From positions 5,856,430-5,920,429 of the forward strand of contig CM068581.1 of the NCBI GenBank assembly GCA_035048485.1: a DNA stretch of 64,000 bases, in the 5' to 3' direction. A model generated the notes under the pieces. That model worked only from the letters and a program-made list of their open reading frames with translations. It made no database searches and was not told the origin of the DNA. This document shows positions 10,680 to 23,465 of the stretch, piece after piece. This DNA is from Pteria penguin. Taxonomy: Eukaryota; Mollusca; Bivalvia; Pterioida; Pteriidae. The position numbers and the translations under genes were made by a program. Positions within the stretch are counted from its first letter, which is position 1, and each line of letters begins with the position of its first letter.

Positions 10680-11309
10680 TTTATATAACATATAGAACTG
10701 TAGAATTTTACATTTACCACAGTTTTCAAACGTCAGTTCAGACGTCATACCCACCTTTTAGTTGTTGTTTTCTTAAATAATTGCTAGAAATGCGTAGTCT
10801 CTCTACACAAGTGTTACAGTTATAGCTTGTTTTCGAGCATGTTTTCTTAATGTAACGCCACAAATATTGACCAAATCACAGTACCGACTTCAGACGGCCT
10901 GTTGCATAAGGCATACAGTTGCCGTAGATAAGTGAGAGGTCTTTAAATCTTTACGCACTTACTGTATAATAAGTTCAAAGAAAGCAAACAGATACACGGA
11001 ATAAAGTAAACTTCACCATTTAGTTCACGTAGAGTAGTCCTCGGATAGTTTAATGCAGGTTAGCTCTAGGTACTTGTGGATATCTACAAACCCCATGCAC
11101 ACAAGCTTTGATATGATGTACTCGGTTCAACCCTTCAATCGAAAATATCCACATATAAGGTTTAACATATTTGCGACTAAGTATAGCGCATTTACGACCA
11201 AATGTATTTGCAAAATGTATTCCCCTGATTCATGTAACAACACTGCTAAAGAGAAATGGAAGCTGTTGGTGAATACTTTCTGATACGGTTAAGTTATAAC
11301 TTACATTTT
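10680..11309. other. No gene recognised
   Basis: A+T-rich sequence before the 32-bp array. The 76-codon frame at 11053-11283 (+) has no domain I know. Confidence 0.4.
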
Positions 11310-14300
11310 GATATTGTTGATGGGTATTCCCTTTATCGTTGTTATGTCTTGATGGGTATTCCCTTTATCGTTGTAATGTCTTGATGGGTATTCCTTTTAT
11401 CGTTGTCATATCTTGTTGGGTATTCCCTTTATCGTTGTCATGTCCTGATGGGTATTCCCTTTATCGTTGTCACGCTTTGAAGGGTATTAACTTTATCGTT
11501 GTTACGCGTTGATTGGTATTCACTTTATCGTAGTTATGTTTTGATGGGTATTCCCTTTATCGTTGTCATGTCCTGATGGGTATTCCCTTGATCGTTGTGA
11601 TGTTTTGATGGGTATTCGCTTTATCGTTGTCATGCCTTGATAGGTATTCCCTTTATCGTAGTCATGTTTTAATGGGTATTCCTTTTATCGTTCTCACACT
11701 TTGAAGGGTATTCCCTTTATCGTTGTTACGCGTTGATGGGTATTCCCTTTATAGTTGTCATGTCATGATGGATATTCCTTTTACTGTTGTCATGCTTTAA
11801 TGGATATTCCCTTTATCATTGTCATGTCTTGATGGGTATTCCCTTTATCGTTGTCATGTCTTGTTGGATATTCCCTTTATCGTTGTCATGTTTTGATGGG
11901 TATTCGCTTTATCGATATCATGTCTTGATGGGTATTCCCTTTATCATTGTCATGCTTTGATGGGTATTCCCTTTATCGTTGTCATGTCTTGATGGATATT
12001 CCCTTTATCGTTGTCATGTCTTGATGGGTATTCCTTTTATCGTTGTCATGTCTTGATGGGTATTCCCTTTAACGTTGTCATGCCTTGATGGGTATTCCTT
12101 TTATCGTTGTTCTGTCTTGATAGGTATTCCCTTTATCGTTGTCATGCCTTGATGGGTATTCCTTTTATCGTTGTTCTGCCTTGATGGGTATTCCTTTTAT
12201 CGTTGTCATGTCTTGATGGGTATTCCCTTTAACGTTGTCATGCCTTGATGGGTATTCCTTTTATCGTTGTTCTGTCTTGATAGGTATACCCTTTATCGTT
12301 GTCATGCCTTGATGGGTATTCCTTTTATCGTTGTTCTGCCTTGATGGGTATTCCTTTTATCGTTGTCATGCCTTGATGGATATTCCCTTTATCGTTGTCA
12401 TGTTTTGATGGACATTTCCTTTACGGGGTCATATCTTGATGGATATTCCCTTTTTCGTTTACATGTCCTGATGGGTATTACCTTTACCGGTCTCATGTCT
12501 TGATGGGTATTCCCTTTATCGTTGTCATGTTTTGATGGATATTTCCTTTATCGTTGTCATGTCTTGATGGGTATTACCTTTACCATTCCCATGTCTTGAT
12601 GGGTATTCCCTTTATCGTTGTCATGTTTTGATGGACATTTCCTTTACGGGGTCATATCTTGATGGATATTCCCTTTATCGTTGTCATGTCTTGATGGGTA
12701 TCACCTTTATCGTTGTTATGTCTTGATGGGTATTACCTTTACCATTCTCATGTCTTGATGGGTATTCCCTTTATTGTTGTCATATTTTGTTGGATATTTC
12801 CTTTACGGGGTCCTATTTTGATGGATATTCCCTTTATCGTTGTCGTGTCTTGATGGGTATTCCATTTATCGTTGTCATGTTTTGATGGATATTTCCTTTA
12901 TCGTTGACATGTCTCGATGGGTATTACCTTTACCATTCTCATCTCTTGGTGGGTATTCCATTTATCGTTGTCATGTTTTGATGGATATTACCTTTATCGT
13001 TGACATGTCTCGATGGGTATTACCTTTACCATTCTCATGTCGTGATGGGTATCCCCTTTATCGTTGTCATGTTTTGATGGATATTTCTTTTAACGTGGTC
13101 ATATCTCGATGGATATTCCCTTTATCGTTTTCATGTCTTGATGGGTATTACCTTTACCATTCTCATGTCTTGATGGGTATTCCCTTTATCGTTGTCTTGT
13201 CTTGATTTGTATACCTTTAATCGTTGTCATATAAGGATGGTTATTCCCTTTTTTGTTGTCATATTTTAATGGGTATTCCTTTTTATCGTTGTCACGCTTT
13301 GATGGGTTTTCCCTTTATCGTTGTTACGCTTTGACTGTTATTCCCTTTATCGTTGCCATGTCATGATCGATATTTTATTTACCGTTGTCATGCTTTGAAG
13401 GGTATTTCCTTATCATTCTCATGTCTAGATGGGTATTCCCTTTGTCGTTTTCATGTCTTGATGGATATTCCCTTTATCGTTGTCATGTTTTGATGGATAT
13501 TTCCTTTATCGTTGACATGTCTTGATGGGTATTACCTTAACCATTCTCATGTCTTGATGGATATTCCCTTTATTGTTGTCATGTCGTGATGGGTATTACC
13601 TTAACCATTCTCATGTCTTGATGGGTATTCCCTTTATCGTTGTCATGTTTTGATGGATATTTCCTTTATCGTGGTCATATCTTGATGGATATTCCCTTTA
13701 TCATTGTCATGTCCTGATGGGTATTCCCTTTATCGTTGTCATATTTGATGGGTATTCCTTTTTATCGTTGTCACTCTTTGATGGGTATTCCCTTTATCGT
13801 TGTTACGATTTGATGGGTATTCCCTTTATCGTTGTCATGTCATGATCTATATTATATTTACCGTTGTCATGCTTTGAAGGGTATTCCCTTTATCATTGTC
13901 ATGTCTTGATGGGTATTCCCTTTATCGTTTTCATGTCTTGATGGATATTCCCTTTATCGTTGTCACGCTTTGATGGGTATTCCTTTTATCGTTGTCATGT
14001 TTTGATGGATATTTCCTTTAGCTGGTCATATCATGATGGATATCCCCTTTATCGTTGTCATGTCTTGATGGGTATTACTTTTATCGTTGACATGTCTAAA
14101 TGGATATTTCCTTTATCGTGGTCATATCTAGATGGCTATTCCCTTTATTGTTGTCATGTCTTGATGGGTATTCCCTTTAGCGTTGTCATGTCTTGATGGG
14201 TATTCGCTTTATTATTATATCTTGATGGGTATTCCCTTTATCGTAGTCACACTTTGATGGGTATTCCGTTTTATAGTTGTCATCCTTTGAAGGGTATCCC

Positions 14301-15665
14301 CTTTATCGTTGTTACGCTTTGATGGGTATTCCCTGTATCGTTATCATGTCTTAATGGATATTTCCTTTATCGTTGTCATGTCTTGATGGAAATTCCCTTT
14401 ACCGCTGTCATGTCTTGATGTGTATTTGCTTTATCGGTGTCATGTCTTGATGGGTATTCCCTTTATTGTTGTCATGTCTTGATGGGTATTCCCTTTAGGG
14501 TTGTCATGTCTTGATGGGTATTTGCTTTATTATTGTTATGTCTTGATGGGTATTCCCTTTATCGTAGTCATGCTTTGATGGGTATTCCTTTTTATCGTAA
14601 TCATCCTTTGCAGGGTGTTCCCTTTATCGTTGTTACGCTTTGATGGGTATTCCCTTTATCGTTGTCATGTCTTGATGGTTATTCCCTTTATCATTGTCAT
14701 GTCTTGATGGATATTCCCTTTACCGTTGTCATGTCTTGATGTGTATTTGCTTTATCGGTGTCATGTCTTGATGGGTATTCCCTTTATCGTTGTCATGTTT
14801 TGATGGGTATTCCTTTTATCGTTGTCACGCTTTGAAGGGTATTCCCTTTATCGTTGCTACGCTTTGATGGATATTCCCATTCTCTTTGTCATGTCTTGAT
14901 GGATAATCCTTTTACCGTTGCCATGCTTTGATAGGTATACCCTTTATAATTGTCATGCTTAGATAGCTATTCCCTTTATCGTTGTCATGCCTTGATGGGT
15001 ATTCCCTTTATCGTTGTTATGTCATGATTGTTATTCCCTTTATTGTAGTAATGTTTTGACGGGTATTCCCTTTAACGTTGACATGTCTTGATAGCTATTC
15101 CCTTTACGGTAGTCATGTTTTGAAGGGTATTCCCTTTACCGTTGTTCTGTATTGATGGATATTATCTTTATCGTTATCATGTCTTGATGGGTATTCCCTT
15201 TATCGTTGTCATGCTTTGATAGATATTCCCTCTATCGTTGTCATGTCTTGATGGATATTACCTTTATCATTGTCATGTCTTGATGGGATTTTCCTTTATC
15301 GTTGTTATGTCTTGATGGGTATTACCTTTATCGTTGACATGTCTTGATGGGTATAACATTCACCATTCTCATGTCTTGATGGGTATTCCCTTTATCGTTG
15401 TCATGTCTTGATGAATATTCCCTTTATCGTTGTCATGCTTTGATAGATACTCCCTTTATCGTAGCCATGCTGTGATGGATATTCCCTTTATCGTTGTCAC
15501 ACTTTGAAGGGTATTCCCTTTATCATTGTTACGCTTTTATTGGTATTCCCTTTCTTGTTGCTCTGCTTTAATAGGTATGCCATTTATCGGTGCAGGCTTT
15601 AACGGGTATTGCTTTCTTTTAGCGTTGTCATGTTCGGTCGGTATTACCTCTGTTTTTGCCATGCT
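11310..15665. repeat. 32-bp minisatellite, about 136 copies
   Basis: Head-to-tail 32-bp units with cores GATGGGTATTCCCTTTATCG and TTGTCATGTCTT. Most differences are single substitutions (TCATGTCTT, TCATGTTTT, TCACGCTTT, TTACGCTTT), plus a recurrent GTATTACCTTTACCATTCTC variant. The variants recur in blocks: a five-monomer block starting near 12052 is repeated at about 12213 (160 bp), and blocks with CATTTCCTTTACGGGGTC recur at about 12415 and 12635. The open frames at 12840-13205 and 13960-14196 lie in this array and are not genes. Confidence 0.97.
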
Positions 15666-15817
15666 ATGCCTTGTTCTATCACTTATTTAACTTTATTATA
15701 TTTCACGATAAACAGGGAATTACAACCATTAGTGCACAATGAGAAGATAATATGATATGCGAACGTATTCATATATTCTAATGTAATGTAGTAGATGTCA
15801 CTGCATAATGAACAAAA

Positions 15818-15996
15818 GTCTAATTTTACATCTATAAAAGGGAAAGGGAAAGACATCTGACTTAGCTGTAGGGCAGAAGTCATCAAAAAGATGTATAATA
15901 AAACTTGGTAACAAGTAATGAAATGCAAGCAGTGTCATTACAAAAATATCGATACCGACTTAGGACAGTCAACTGAGTATAAAACGGTACTCAATT
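15818..15996. repeat. Dispersed repeat, copy 1 (related to 62305-62492)
   Basis: Shares with 62305-62492, in the same order, a CATCTGA(C/T)T(T/C)AG block, CAGAAGTCA, and a block around CCGACTTAGGACAGTCAACT (here with AGGACAG, there GGGACGG). Between these blocks the two copies differ and vary in length. Probably an old non-coding interspersed repeat. It may extend to about 16215, where GGAAGCGAGCTGAGACC stands out as more G+C-rich. Confidence 0.5.
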
Positions 15997-16215
15997 CCCA
16001 CGCATTGCAGCACGATCAAAAGACACACCATATAGAGAAAACGCAACAACGAGTATCCCAAGTTGAGAGCTTATAAAAATACATAAACACTAATAGTAAC
16101 GTAGAATAAGACTGTGATATCAAATATATATGGAGCGACATCCACATAAGATAACTGTGCTCTGCTGATCTGGAAGCGAGCTGAGACCCTTAAGATATTG
16201 GTGTCCCGACTAACA

Positions 16216-17519
16216 GTGACAGGGGACGTTTATTACACATATTGATGGATATATAGCTTAATCGCCATATATCGCAATATGTCACACTTTTTAGAATATT
16301 TAGATAAACTAAACCTTTAATAAACTAATCTCAGCTCTTCAACAGCAATAGGATCTAGGAAAAGTTTATCCGATGATTAATAAATGAAATCGATAATTCC
16401 GCTTGGCATCTTTAGATCAAGGTATTGTTTTTGAATCGGTTAATTACCTTCGTCATGCAATGTAGAATGCAAGGTCTTCCATTAAGCGTAAATCATGCAG
16501 CACTTCAGAGTGAACTCTAAATGACAACGTAATACGGCATGAATGAAGCAATAGGTATTAACATTTAAGGGCCGATTGAGCGGTATCGTCTCAGGAATCT
16601 CTTCTTCATTGCAAGAAAATTACGTTCAATATGGATTAACATATTAACATATCTAGAATATTGGTTTATTTACCCATTCCAATAAACCTGGACGAAAGAC
16701 GATAGGAGTAAATCAATGACATATGCTTTTTATTAGATATCTTGAATGAAATCTATTCATTATGCTTACATTTGTATCAAGATCTATACGTAGCTTCTGT
16801 ACTTAGATAATGAGATACGGATATTGACGATGTCCCTATTGGTTACATCTGTTGTGGTTTTATTTGGTAACGTCTGTCCCCAGAACGGCCCTATTGTGAA
16901 ATTAGTTTTTATGTATTGGCCATCTTATGGTTATAATGAATGGCTTTTGATTGACCCCTAATCACAGAAATACTCAAGTCGCCATGGGTTAGCTTGGACA
17001 ACAATGTCTTAAAGAATGGCCTAAGAAGATGCATCTCGAAGACTGTTCTACAGAAAATGGCAGAGTGATATAATAAATAGTGCCTTAGTAGGTTATCCCA
17101 AAGATGCAATACCTGATAGTAGCGTATTTTTCAAATGGTCACTTTTACCTGAGACACTTCTTTCCTCGTGTATAATCCGTAGAATATTGTGTGCTAAACA
17201 CTATGTTTATTGTTGATCAAATCTGCTACACCCGCCATGAATATAAAAAATACAGATGACAAAAACAGTTTCAACGCTGCATGCATGCAATGAAAGTTGA
17301 ACAACAAAATAAAAAGTGTCACAGCCAAACAACTAGACTTGTATAAGTACCACACTGCAGATGGAATTCATGTGTCAGAGAAGTTAGATACGAAGGACTC
17401 ATGAGGAGTTCTCACCAGAATATAGCACGAAATACATGCATTCCCCCCTGAAAACCAGAGTAGAGACCAATGAGAGGAGTCTAATGTCATGGATCACGTC
17501 GCCTGTATATAACATTATA
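16216..17519. other. No gene recognised
   Basis: A+T-rich sequence without tandem repeats. The 66-codon minus-strand frame at 16909-17109 has no recognisable domain. The final 60 bases (17462-17519) are a diverged copy of the 73-bp unit found at 20.6-21.2 kb. Confidence 0.4.
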
Positions 17520-18387
17520 TGTAGCTTTATTGTTGCTGAGTGTGGTATTTGGCCCTTCTTAAGCCTCATGTGTAGCTTTATTGTTGCTGAGTGTGGTATT
17601 TGGCCCTTCTTAAGCCTCATGTGTAGGTTTATTGTTGCTGAGTGTGGTATTTGGCCCTTCTTAAGCCTTATGTGTAGCTTTATTGTTGCTGAGTGTGGTA
17701 TTTGGCCCTTCTTAAGCCTCATGTGTAGCTTTATTGTTGCTGAGTGTGGTATTTGGCCCTTCTTAAGCCTCATGTGTAGCTGTATTGTTGCTGAGTGTGG
17801 TATTTGGCCCTTCTTAAGCCTCATGTGTAGCTTTATTGTTGCTGAGTGTGGTATTTGGCCCTTCTTAAGCCTCATGTGTAGCTTTATTGTTGCTGAGTGT
17901 GGTATTTGGCCCTTCTTAAGCCTCATGTGTAGCTTTATTGTTGCTGAGTGTGGTATTTGGCCCTTCTTAAGCCTCATGTGTAGCTTTATTGTTGCTGAGT
18001 GTGGTATTTGGCCCTTCTTAAGCCTTATGTGTAGCTTTATTGTTGCTGGGTGTGGTATTTGGCCCTTCTTAAGCCTCATGTGTAGCTTTATTGTTGCTGA
18101 GTGTGGTATTTGGCCCTTCTTAAGCCTTATGTGTAGCTTTATTGTTGCTGAGTGTGGTATTTGGCCCTTCTTAAGCCTCATGTGTAGCTTTATTGTTGCT
18201 GAGTGTGGTATTTGGCCCTTCTTAAGCCTCATGTGTAGCTGTATTGTTGCTGAGTGTGGTATTTGGCCCTTCTTAAGCCTCATGTGTAGCTTTATTGTTG
18301 CTGAGTGTGGTATTTGGCCCTTCTTAAGCCTTATGCGTAGCTTTATTGTTGCTGAGTGTGGTATGTGGCCCTTCTTAAGCCTTATGC
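17520..18387. repeat. 51-bp minisatellite, 17 nearly identical copies
   Basis: Seventeen units of exactly 51 bp with cores TGTAGCTTTATTGTTGCTGA and TTTGGCCCTTCTTAAGCCT. Most differ by zero to two bases, so the array is young or kept homogeneous. Since 51 is 17 codons and the unit lacks stops in some frames on both strands, long frames arise at 17436-18440 (+, repeating SFIVAECGIWPFLSLMC) and 17399-18409 (-, repeating RLKKGQIPHSATI). I regard these as products of the repeat, not genes. The minus strand has AATAAA in every unit. Confidence 0.97.
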
Positions 18388-18451
18388 AGATATTCCTTTG
18401 GCTATACACTCTAATTAATAGGACGATAGGGACTCAATGACGGGTCTTGTC

Positions 18452-18482
<31 letters not shown>

Positions 18483-19129
18483 GTATGTAAATACAATGAT
18501 CATACCAGTTACTAGGTAATCAGGATTAACGTACATATGTTTATGATAATAACTATAGTGATATACCAAAAGATTAACATCTATAGATACTTCTATACCA
18601 CCTGGCTTTTCAAAATTTTCATTAAATTCTTCATTGACACACACATTCTCACATTCAAAAATTCACATGATATGAAAATTATAAGTTAGAAAAAAAATCA
18701 TTTTTATAGGGCCATACGAAAACTACCATACATAACATATTTAAAAAACTTTCAAAATCCTCCAATAATATTGCTTATATTGAACTAATGACATGTATCT
18801 TTAGAAAATAAGCGACACAGACATCAACATGCCAGTCTTTGAATCATAGCTATGTACAGTACATATATGTCTCAATTTGGATTAAAAAGTTTATTTATAT
18901 TTTCTTGTCCGATAAGATAAAATCCTGAACCTTTTCACTACTACTAGTAAGACCTCCCAGAATGGACAATTTTACAAAATTTCTGACAAAAATTTTTAAA
19001 AACTTTTGGGGGTAACTTTTATCTTACATACGAACAATTACACGTTCGTATTTTAGGCATATTATATTAAGTGTCTTATAGAAAACCCTGGTCTTCATTA
19101 TGATCAGCGAATGGTAATCCTTTGTCTCC
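18388..19129. other. No gene recognised
   Basis: Very A+T-rich, with a T/A-rich low-complexity patch at about 18450-18485. No array or open frame of note. Confidence 0.4.
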
Positions 19130-19870
19130 GTCAGCAGTATTGGATAACCACATGCCAGTTCTGAGTTCATTTGGCATTACTAGAAATGAATCTGATCTCG
19201 AGCTACAATATCTTTTTTTGGATTCCAAAAAATGTATAAAACTCCATATAAGCATCGATTTATAACTGGATCTTCCAAGTTCTACTAAGCCTATTTCCAT
19301 ATTACTGACGAAAAGTCTAACTGAAATCAAACAAGGTCTTCAGAGATGCTGCTCCACTGCTTACTCGAGAATTGAAATCAATCAGATGTGGAGCTTAAAG
19401 AATTCCAACAAACTTCTAGAGCACATGAAATCACTGTTCTTAATAAAGTCAGTAGTGTCGCCTTCTTTAACAATAATGTAAATTGCAGTTATAAGTTTTA
19501 GGCTACAACAATATATATTTTGTAAAGAAACAGTCTGATTCTAGAAGCAAGTATACAGAAAAAGGATCATTCAAATGTTAGAATATCTTATAAGATCATA
19601 TTTTGGTGGGAATGTGTAAAGGTTTCCTCTCCCGCACATAGCATACATGTATGTCGTTTTCGTTTCACAACTTATACGCTGTGTCAGGGCATGTTCTAAA
19701 TACGAAGAGTTCGAGGCTTCTTGCCACAAAGCTTCAAAAGGATATACTAAGTAACATTTAGAATTGTCATTGAGGAAGTTCTATAGTCGATATAGGAAAC
19801 TGGTGCAGTTTGAGATCCCCTTTCAAGAATGTTAACCAACATTTTGGGATCTTATCATACAAACTTACCA
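19130..19870 (+). pseudogene. Reverse transcriptase relic, Penelope-like type (best guess)
   Basis: Translated with several frame changes, the plus strand gives ordered pieces of one reverse transcriptase family: WIPK then MYKTPYKHRFITGSSK (19219-19297), KPISILLTK, IKQGLQRCCSTAYSR and INQMWSLKNSNKLLEHMKS (about 19290-19440), then KYTE, IIQMLEYLIRSYFGG (about 19550-19610), and in one frame SQLIRCVRACSKYEEFEAS and LSLRKFYSRYRKLVQFEI (about 19667-19825). I associate this order with Penelope-like retroelements abundant in molluscs; the class is from memory, the homology of the blocks is strong. The segment corresponding to the catalytic palm is largely deleted and stops and frameshifts are frequent, so it is inactive. 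The 84-codon open frame on the opposite strand at 19076-19330 is its shadow. Confidence 0.72.
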
Positions 19871-19940
19871 TCTTTCGGGCATCGGAATTTCAGTTCAAAG
19901 CATTTCATACCATAAATAATATAGTTTAATTAAGTGTCAT

Positions 19941-19997
<57 letters not shown>

Positions 19998-20641
19998 CCA
20001 AGGGACGATTACTCAACCAGGCTTCTAGTCTCACTTCAATTAAGTTTGGGGTTCGCAACGGCGTAATGATGTCCAATATGAAATGTTTCGTTGTATTGTT
20101 GTATTTTGGTAGGAAATATATCGTCATAATTTAACGATTTTCAGTTCAGGTTTCACATATTTGCAAAATTAGGGGTTAAATGTTACGAAAAAAAAAACAA
20201 TAAAATTTCCCTAAGAACTTATGTTAAATGATCTGCGGCAGGTATTTTTTTCAGACGGATAAAACACGTTTGGCTTTTGTGAATGACACTATAGTTTGGT
20301 ACGTAGATTTCATTCCATGACATTATCTGAGTGTAAATAAAACAACCTCCCAACTTTCGGTTCTTGTTTTGTATATTCTAAAGGGTTCATCATAGGTTTC
20401 TTTATGTTTTGTTGTATATTTTTGTAGCAATTGGCAGGCTGGGCTGGGTTCACCGATTATTTACGCCATTAACGTGACTGTTGTCACTTTAACTTCCTAA
20501 TTTGGTGCCGAAACTACATTATGAACATATGTAAATTATATTTGTGATGCTATATGTTATTATTCTACCATTTAGATATGTTAGACCTTGTTGGAGTTTT
20601 CATGCAGCTAGCAATATCTCGTCTATTCTCCGGTATACAGA
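19871..20641. other. No gene recognised; contains (TATG)n
   Basis: A+T-rich. (TATG)13 lies at 19943-19996. It makes the frames at 19930-20127 and 19934-20134 look open on both strands. The rest shows no repeat or coding signal. Confidence 0.5.
19943..19996. repeat. (TATG)13 microsatellite
   Basis: Perfect tetranucleotide run. Confidence 0.98.
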
Positions 20642-21202
20642 CAGGAGTATAATGTCATAGATCATGTCGCCTGTACGTGCGCAATATTAAGTCTAGCGTT
20701 ATTGTCGCCTGGCAGAGGAGTACTTTGTCATAGATCATGTCCCCTGTACGTGCGCAATATTAAGTCTAGCGTTATTGTCGCCTGGCAGAGGAGTACTTTG
20801 TCATAGATCATGTTGTCTGTATGTGCGCAATATTAAGTCTAGCGTTATTGTCGCCTGGCAGAGGAGTACTTTGTCATAGATCATGTCGCCTGTAAGTGCT
20901 CAATATTAAGTCTAGCGTTATTGTCCCCTGCCAGATGAGTACTTTGTCATAGATCATGTCGCCTGTACGTGGGCAATATTAAGTCTAGCGTTATTGTCGC
21001 CTGGCAGAGGAGTACTTTGTCATAGATCATGTCCCCTGTACGTGCGCAATATTAAGTCTAGTGTTATTGTCGCCTGGCAGAGGAGTACTTTGTCATGGAT
21101 CATATCGCCTGTACGTGCGCAATATTAAGTCTAGCGTTATTGTCGCCTGGCAGATGAGTACTTTGTCATAGATCATGTCGCTTTTATGTACACAATGCAA
21201 TA
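20642..21202. repeat. 73-bp minisatellite, about 7.7 copies
   Basis: Units of exactly 73 bp with cores GAGGAGTACTTTGTCATAGA, CGCCTGTACGTGCGCAATAT and TAAGTCTAGCGTTATTGTCG, 90% or more identical. The first unit (CAGGAGTATAATGTCATAG) and the last, which fades after 21180, are diverged edge monomers. The unit is homologous to the flank and unit of the 51-bp array at 17.46-18.39 kb. Confidence 0.96.
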
Positions 21203-21659
21203 TGATATTTTCATTGGAAATATAATATCGAACATACAGCTATTTGGAACATTTGACATAGACAAAAATGTGATATTCTCATGAATAATAAATGTGTTGC
21301 GGATATCGCTTACATATCTTTAGAAATGAATGAAATATATGAACGTAAACTTCTAATCCGGGTTTTAACACGTAAGGTACTTATATATGCAAATAGTATG
21401 CAAAACTTTTCTCCTATTGAATAAATAAGTGTTAGATTTACACAACCGACCACCGTTATATAGAGCATATCAGGTGCAATGTCCATAGTCAGACTTACTC
21501 AACACATTTATGTCCCCGAATGACTTATATGTATAAAATAAATCATGAAATAATTATAGCATGCTACATGAATAGATTCATTTTATTGCACAACAAGCAT
21601 CAACATGAAAGGGATTAAGTAAAATTATGATGTAAATATGTTCTGTCGAATGGTATACT

Positions 21660-21985
21660 AAGATCTCCTAGTTGTCTTTCCCTTGGGCAAATCCTGTCTC
21701 GTGCTGACACAAGATCTTTTTCTTTCTTTGCCTTTGGCCAGTTTTTTTCACGGGAATAAGTAAGATCTATTGCCTCCTCTATGGTTTCTGCCGTAAGGTT
21801 AAAAAAGCTCTACCCTTGGCTCTACCCTTGTCGAGTGAAAATATTAAGATCCTTTGCATTATGCCTATCTGTGGATTCTGTCGTGTGAATAAATCTTTTG
21901 CATCGTTTGTTTTCTCTATGTGAATTCTGTTGCAAGGTAAAATATGTTGTCTTTTCCCTTGAATAAACGGTTTTTTGGGGTTGTT
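21660..21985. repeat. Degenerate ancient tandem repeat, unit about 45-60 bp
   Basis: Recurring words AAGATCT/AAGATCC followed by TTTGC, then CTATG/CTATCTGTG and ATTCTGT(C/T)G(C/T), then AATA. About five to six poorly conserved copies. Visible by eye but the boundaries are soft. Confidence 0.45.
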
Positions 21986-22025
21986 GTGTAATGGGGGCAG
22001 GTGTTTGTTTGTTTGTTAGGGCTTT

Positions 22026-22031
22026 ATTCAT

Positions 22032-22062
<31 letters not shown>

Positions 22063-22228
22063 TTGGTAGGTGAGTGTTTTAGGGGTTTTGTTTTGTTCTT
22101 GTTCTTTTTTATCTATTTTTTCATTTATTTATTTATTTATTATAATTATTATTATTATCATTATTAGCGGGAAGGTGGTGGTTGATCTGTTTGTTTGCTT
22201 TGGGGTTTTTTTTTTTGGGGGGGGGGGG
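22026..22228. repeat. Cluster of simple repeats
   Basis: (TTTA)n at 22026-22064, TTTA/TTA-rich run at 22122-22166, and T11 followed by G12 at 22206-22228. Confidence 0.9.
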
Positions 22229-23465
22229 TCCAAATAGAATGAATTAGTCAATGGTAATAATTCACAATGGAGTAACTTAGGTTAAGTTATTTCAGGCTTT
22301 ACATTATTTTGAATGGACAAATTCTCTTGAATACCGACATGATTTTACAATTTGATAAAGTGTGTTTGATAAGAAAGATACTCAGTACGTAAAACTTTGA
22401 CATTAACATGTGAACTTGGACCGTCTGTATTCATCAGTAATGCGATCGTGTCGGAGACCGTCTGTATTCCTGGGTATTGCAGTCGAGGACTGTTTGATGT
22501 GGGATGCCGATAACATGTCGATATGTTGGCTTTTCACTCCATTAACCATAATTTTATGCTTGGGTAATTTAACTTTGTTCGCACGTTTGCATATAGTGGG
22601 AGATTAGAACATTTACAAAATAAATGAATAATCTAAATGCAATCGATAGATTTTGTACATAACGATCAGTTGCTGTTTTGCTGGCGTCTCTGTGTGCCCA
22701 TGCACATGTTACATTAATGTATGATAAAAGCAAGGTATTGCCTCCTGTGATAGTCTTCGCATTTTGATCTTTGGATTTCAGTTATCTAATGAGACCCATC
22801 TGGACAATTTACGGATGGAAAAAGATTTACAATTTCACCCATATGAAGTAATATAAATACAAAAATATACACAAGAAATCTATATTAAAGGTTTGCCATT
22901 ATCAATTTGAACAGATAGAGGTTTTGCTTATAAACTTCATTCATGCACTATGTTGCGATGTGCGCAATCTTTTCAAACATGTCCCTTGTAATACAATAAA
23001 TTTTCACAGGTTTTAATGACTGCTAACTGACAGTATCATATTAGTCCCTATTTTAGTCTATATCAAGAGTTTAATGTGTTGAATTATTTTCTTTTTACCC
23101 TCATGTTTTGATGGATGTTGTCATGTGAATAATCATACCTATTACTACCTTTTCTTGCATTAGGCTTCTCGCATGGTACACATAACTTTAAAATCAACGA
23201 TCTTTTATATATTCGTTTATATAGTTTGTAAATTCTATCTTATTTCTGACATTTGTGAGGGCTGTGTAAAATAAAAGGCTCTTATTCAGATATTTTATCT
23301 TAATTGGGAAATGTAACTTTTCAACCATATATAGCCAGCGGAAAATCTCATCCAAGTTTTTTCTAGTTTTTTTTTCTAGTGTACAAACTAAGGAGATTTA
23401 TAGGTTCTGATAATTGCATCTAACAGAGTCCTAAAATAATTAAACGCCCTCGATATACTTAATCT
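22229..23465. other. No gene recognised
   Basis: A+T-rich sequence. The word GACCGTCTGTATTC occurs twice about 37 bp apart near 22420-22470. The 65-codon frame at 22410-22607 has no domain. Confidence 0.4.

Noticed and set aside
12840..14196. Open frames MSCLDGYSIYRCHVLMD... in the 32-bp array
   Set aside because: Artefact of the 32-bp repeat, whose unit reads in three frames in turn. No coding signal.
17399..18440. 334- and 336-codon open frames as genes for repeat proteins
   Set aside because: Both are explained by a stop-free 51-bp unit repeated in phase; the frames overlap completely on opposite strands and have no non-repetitive domain.
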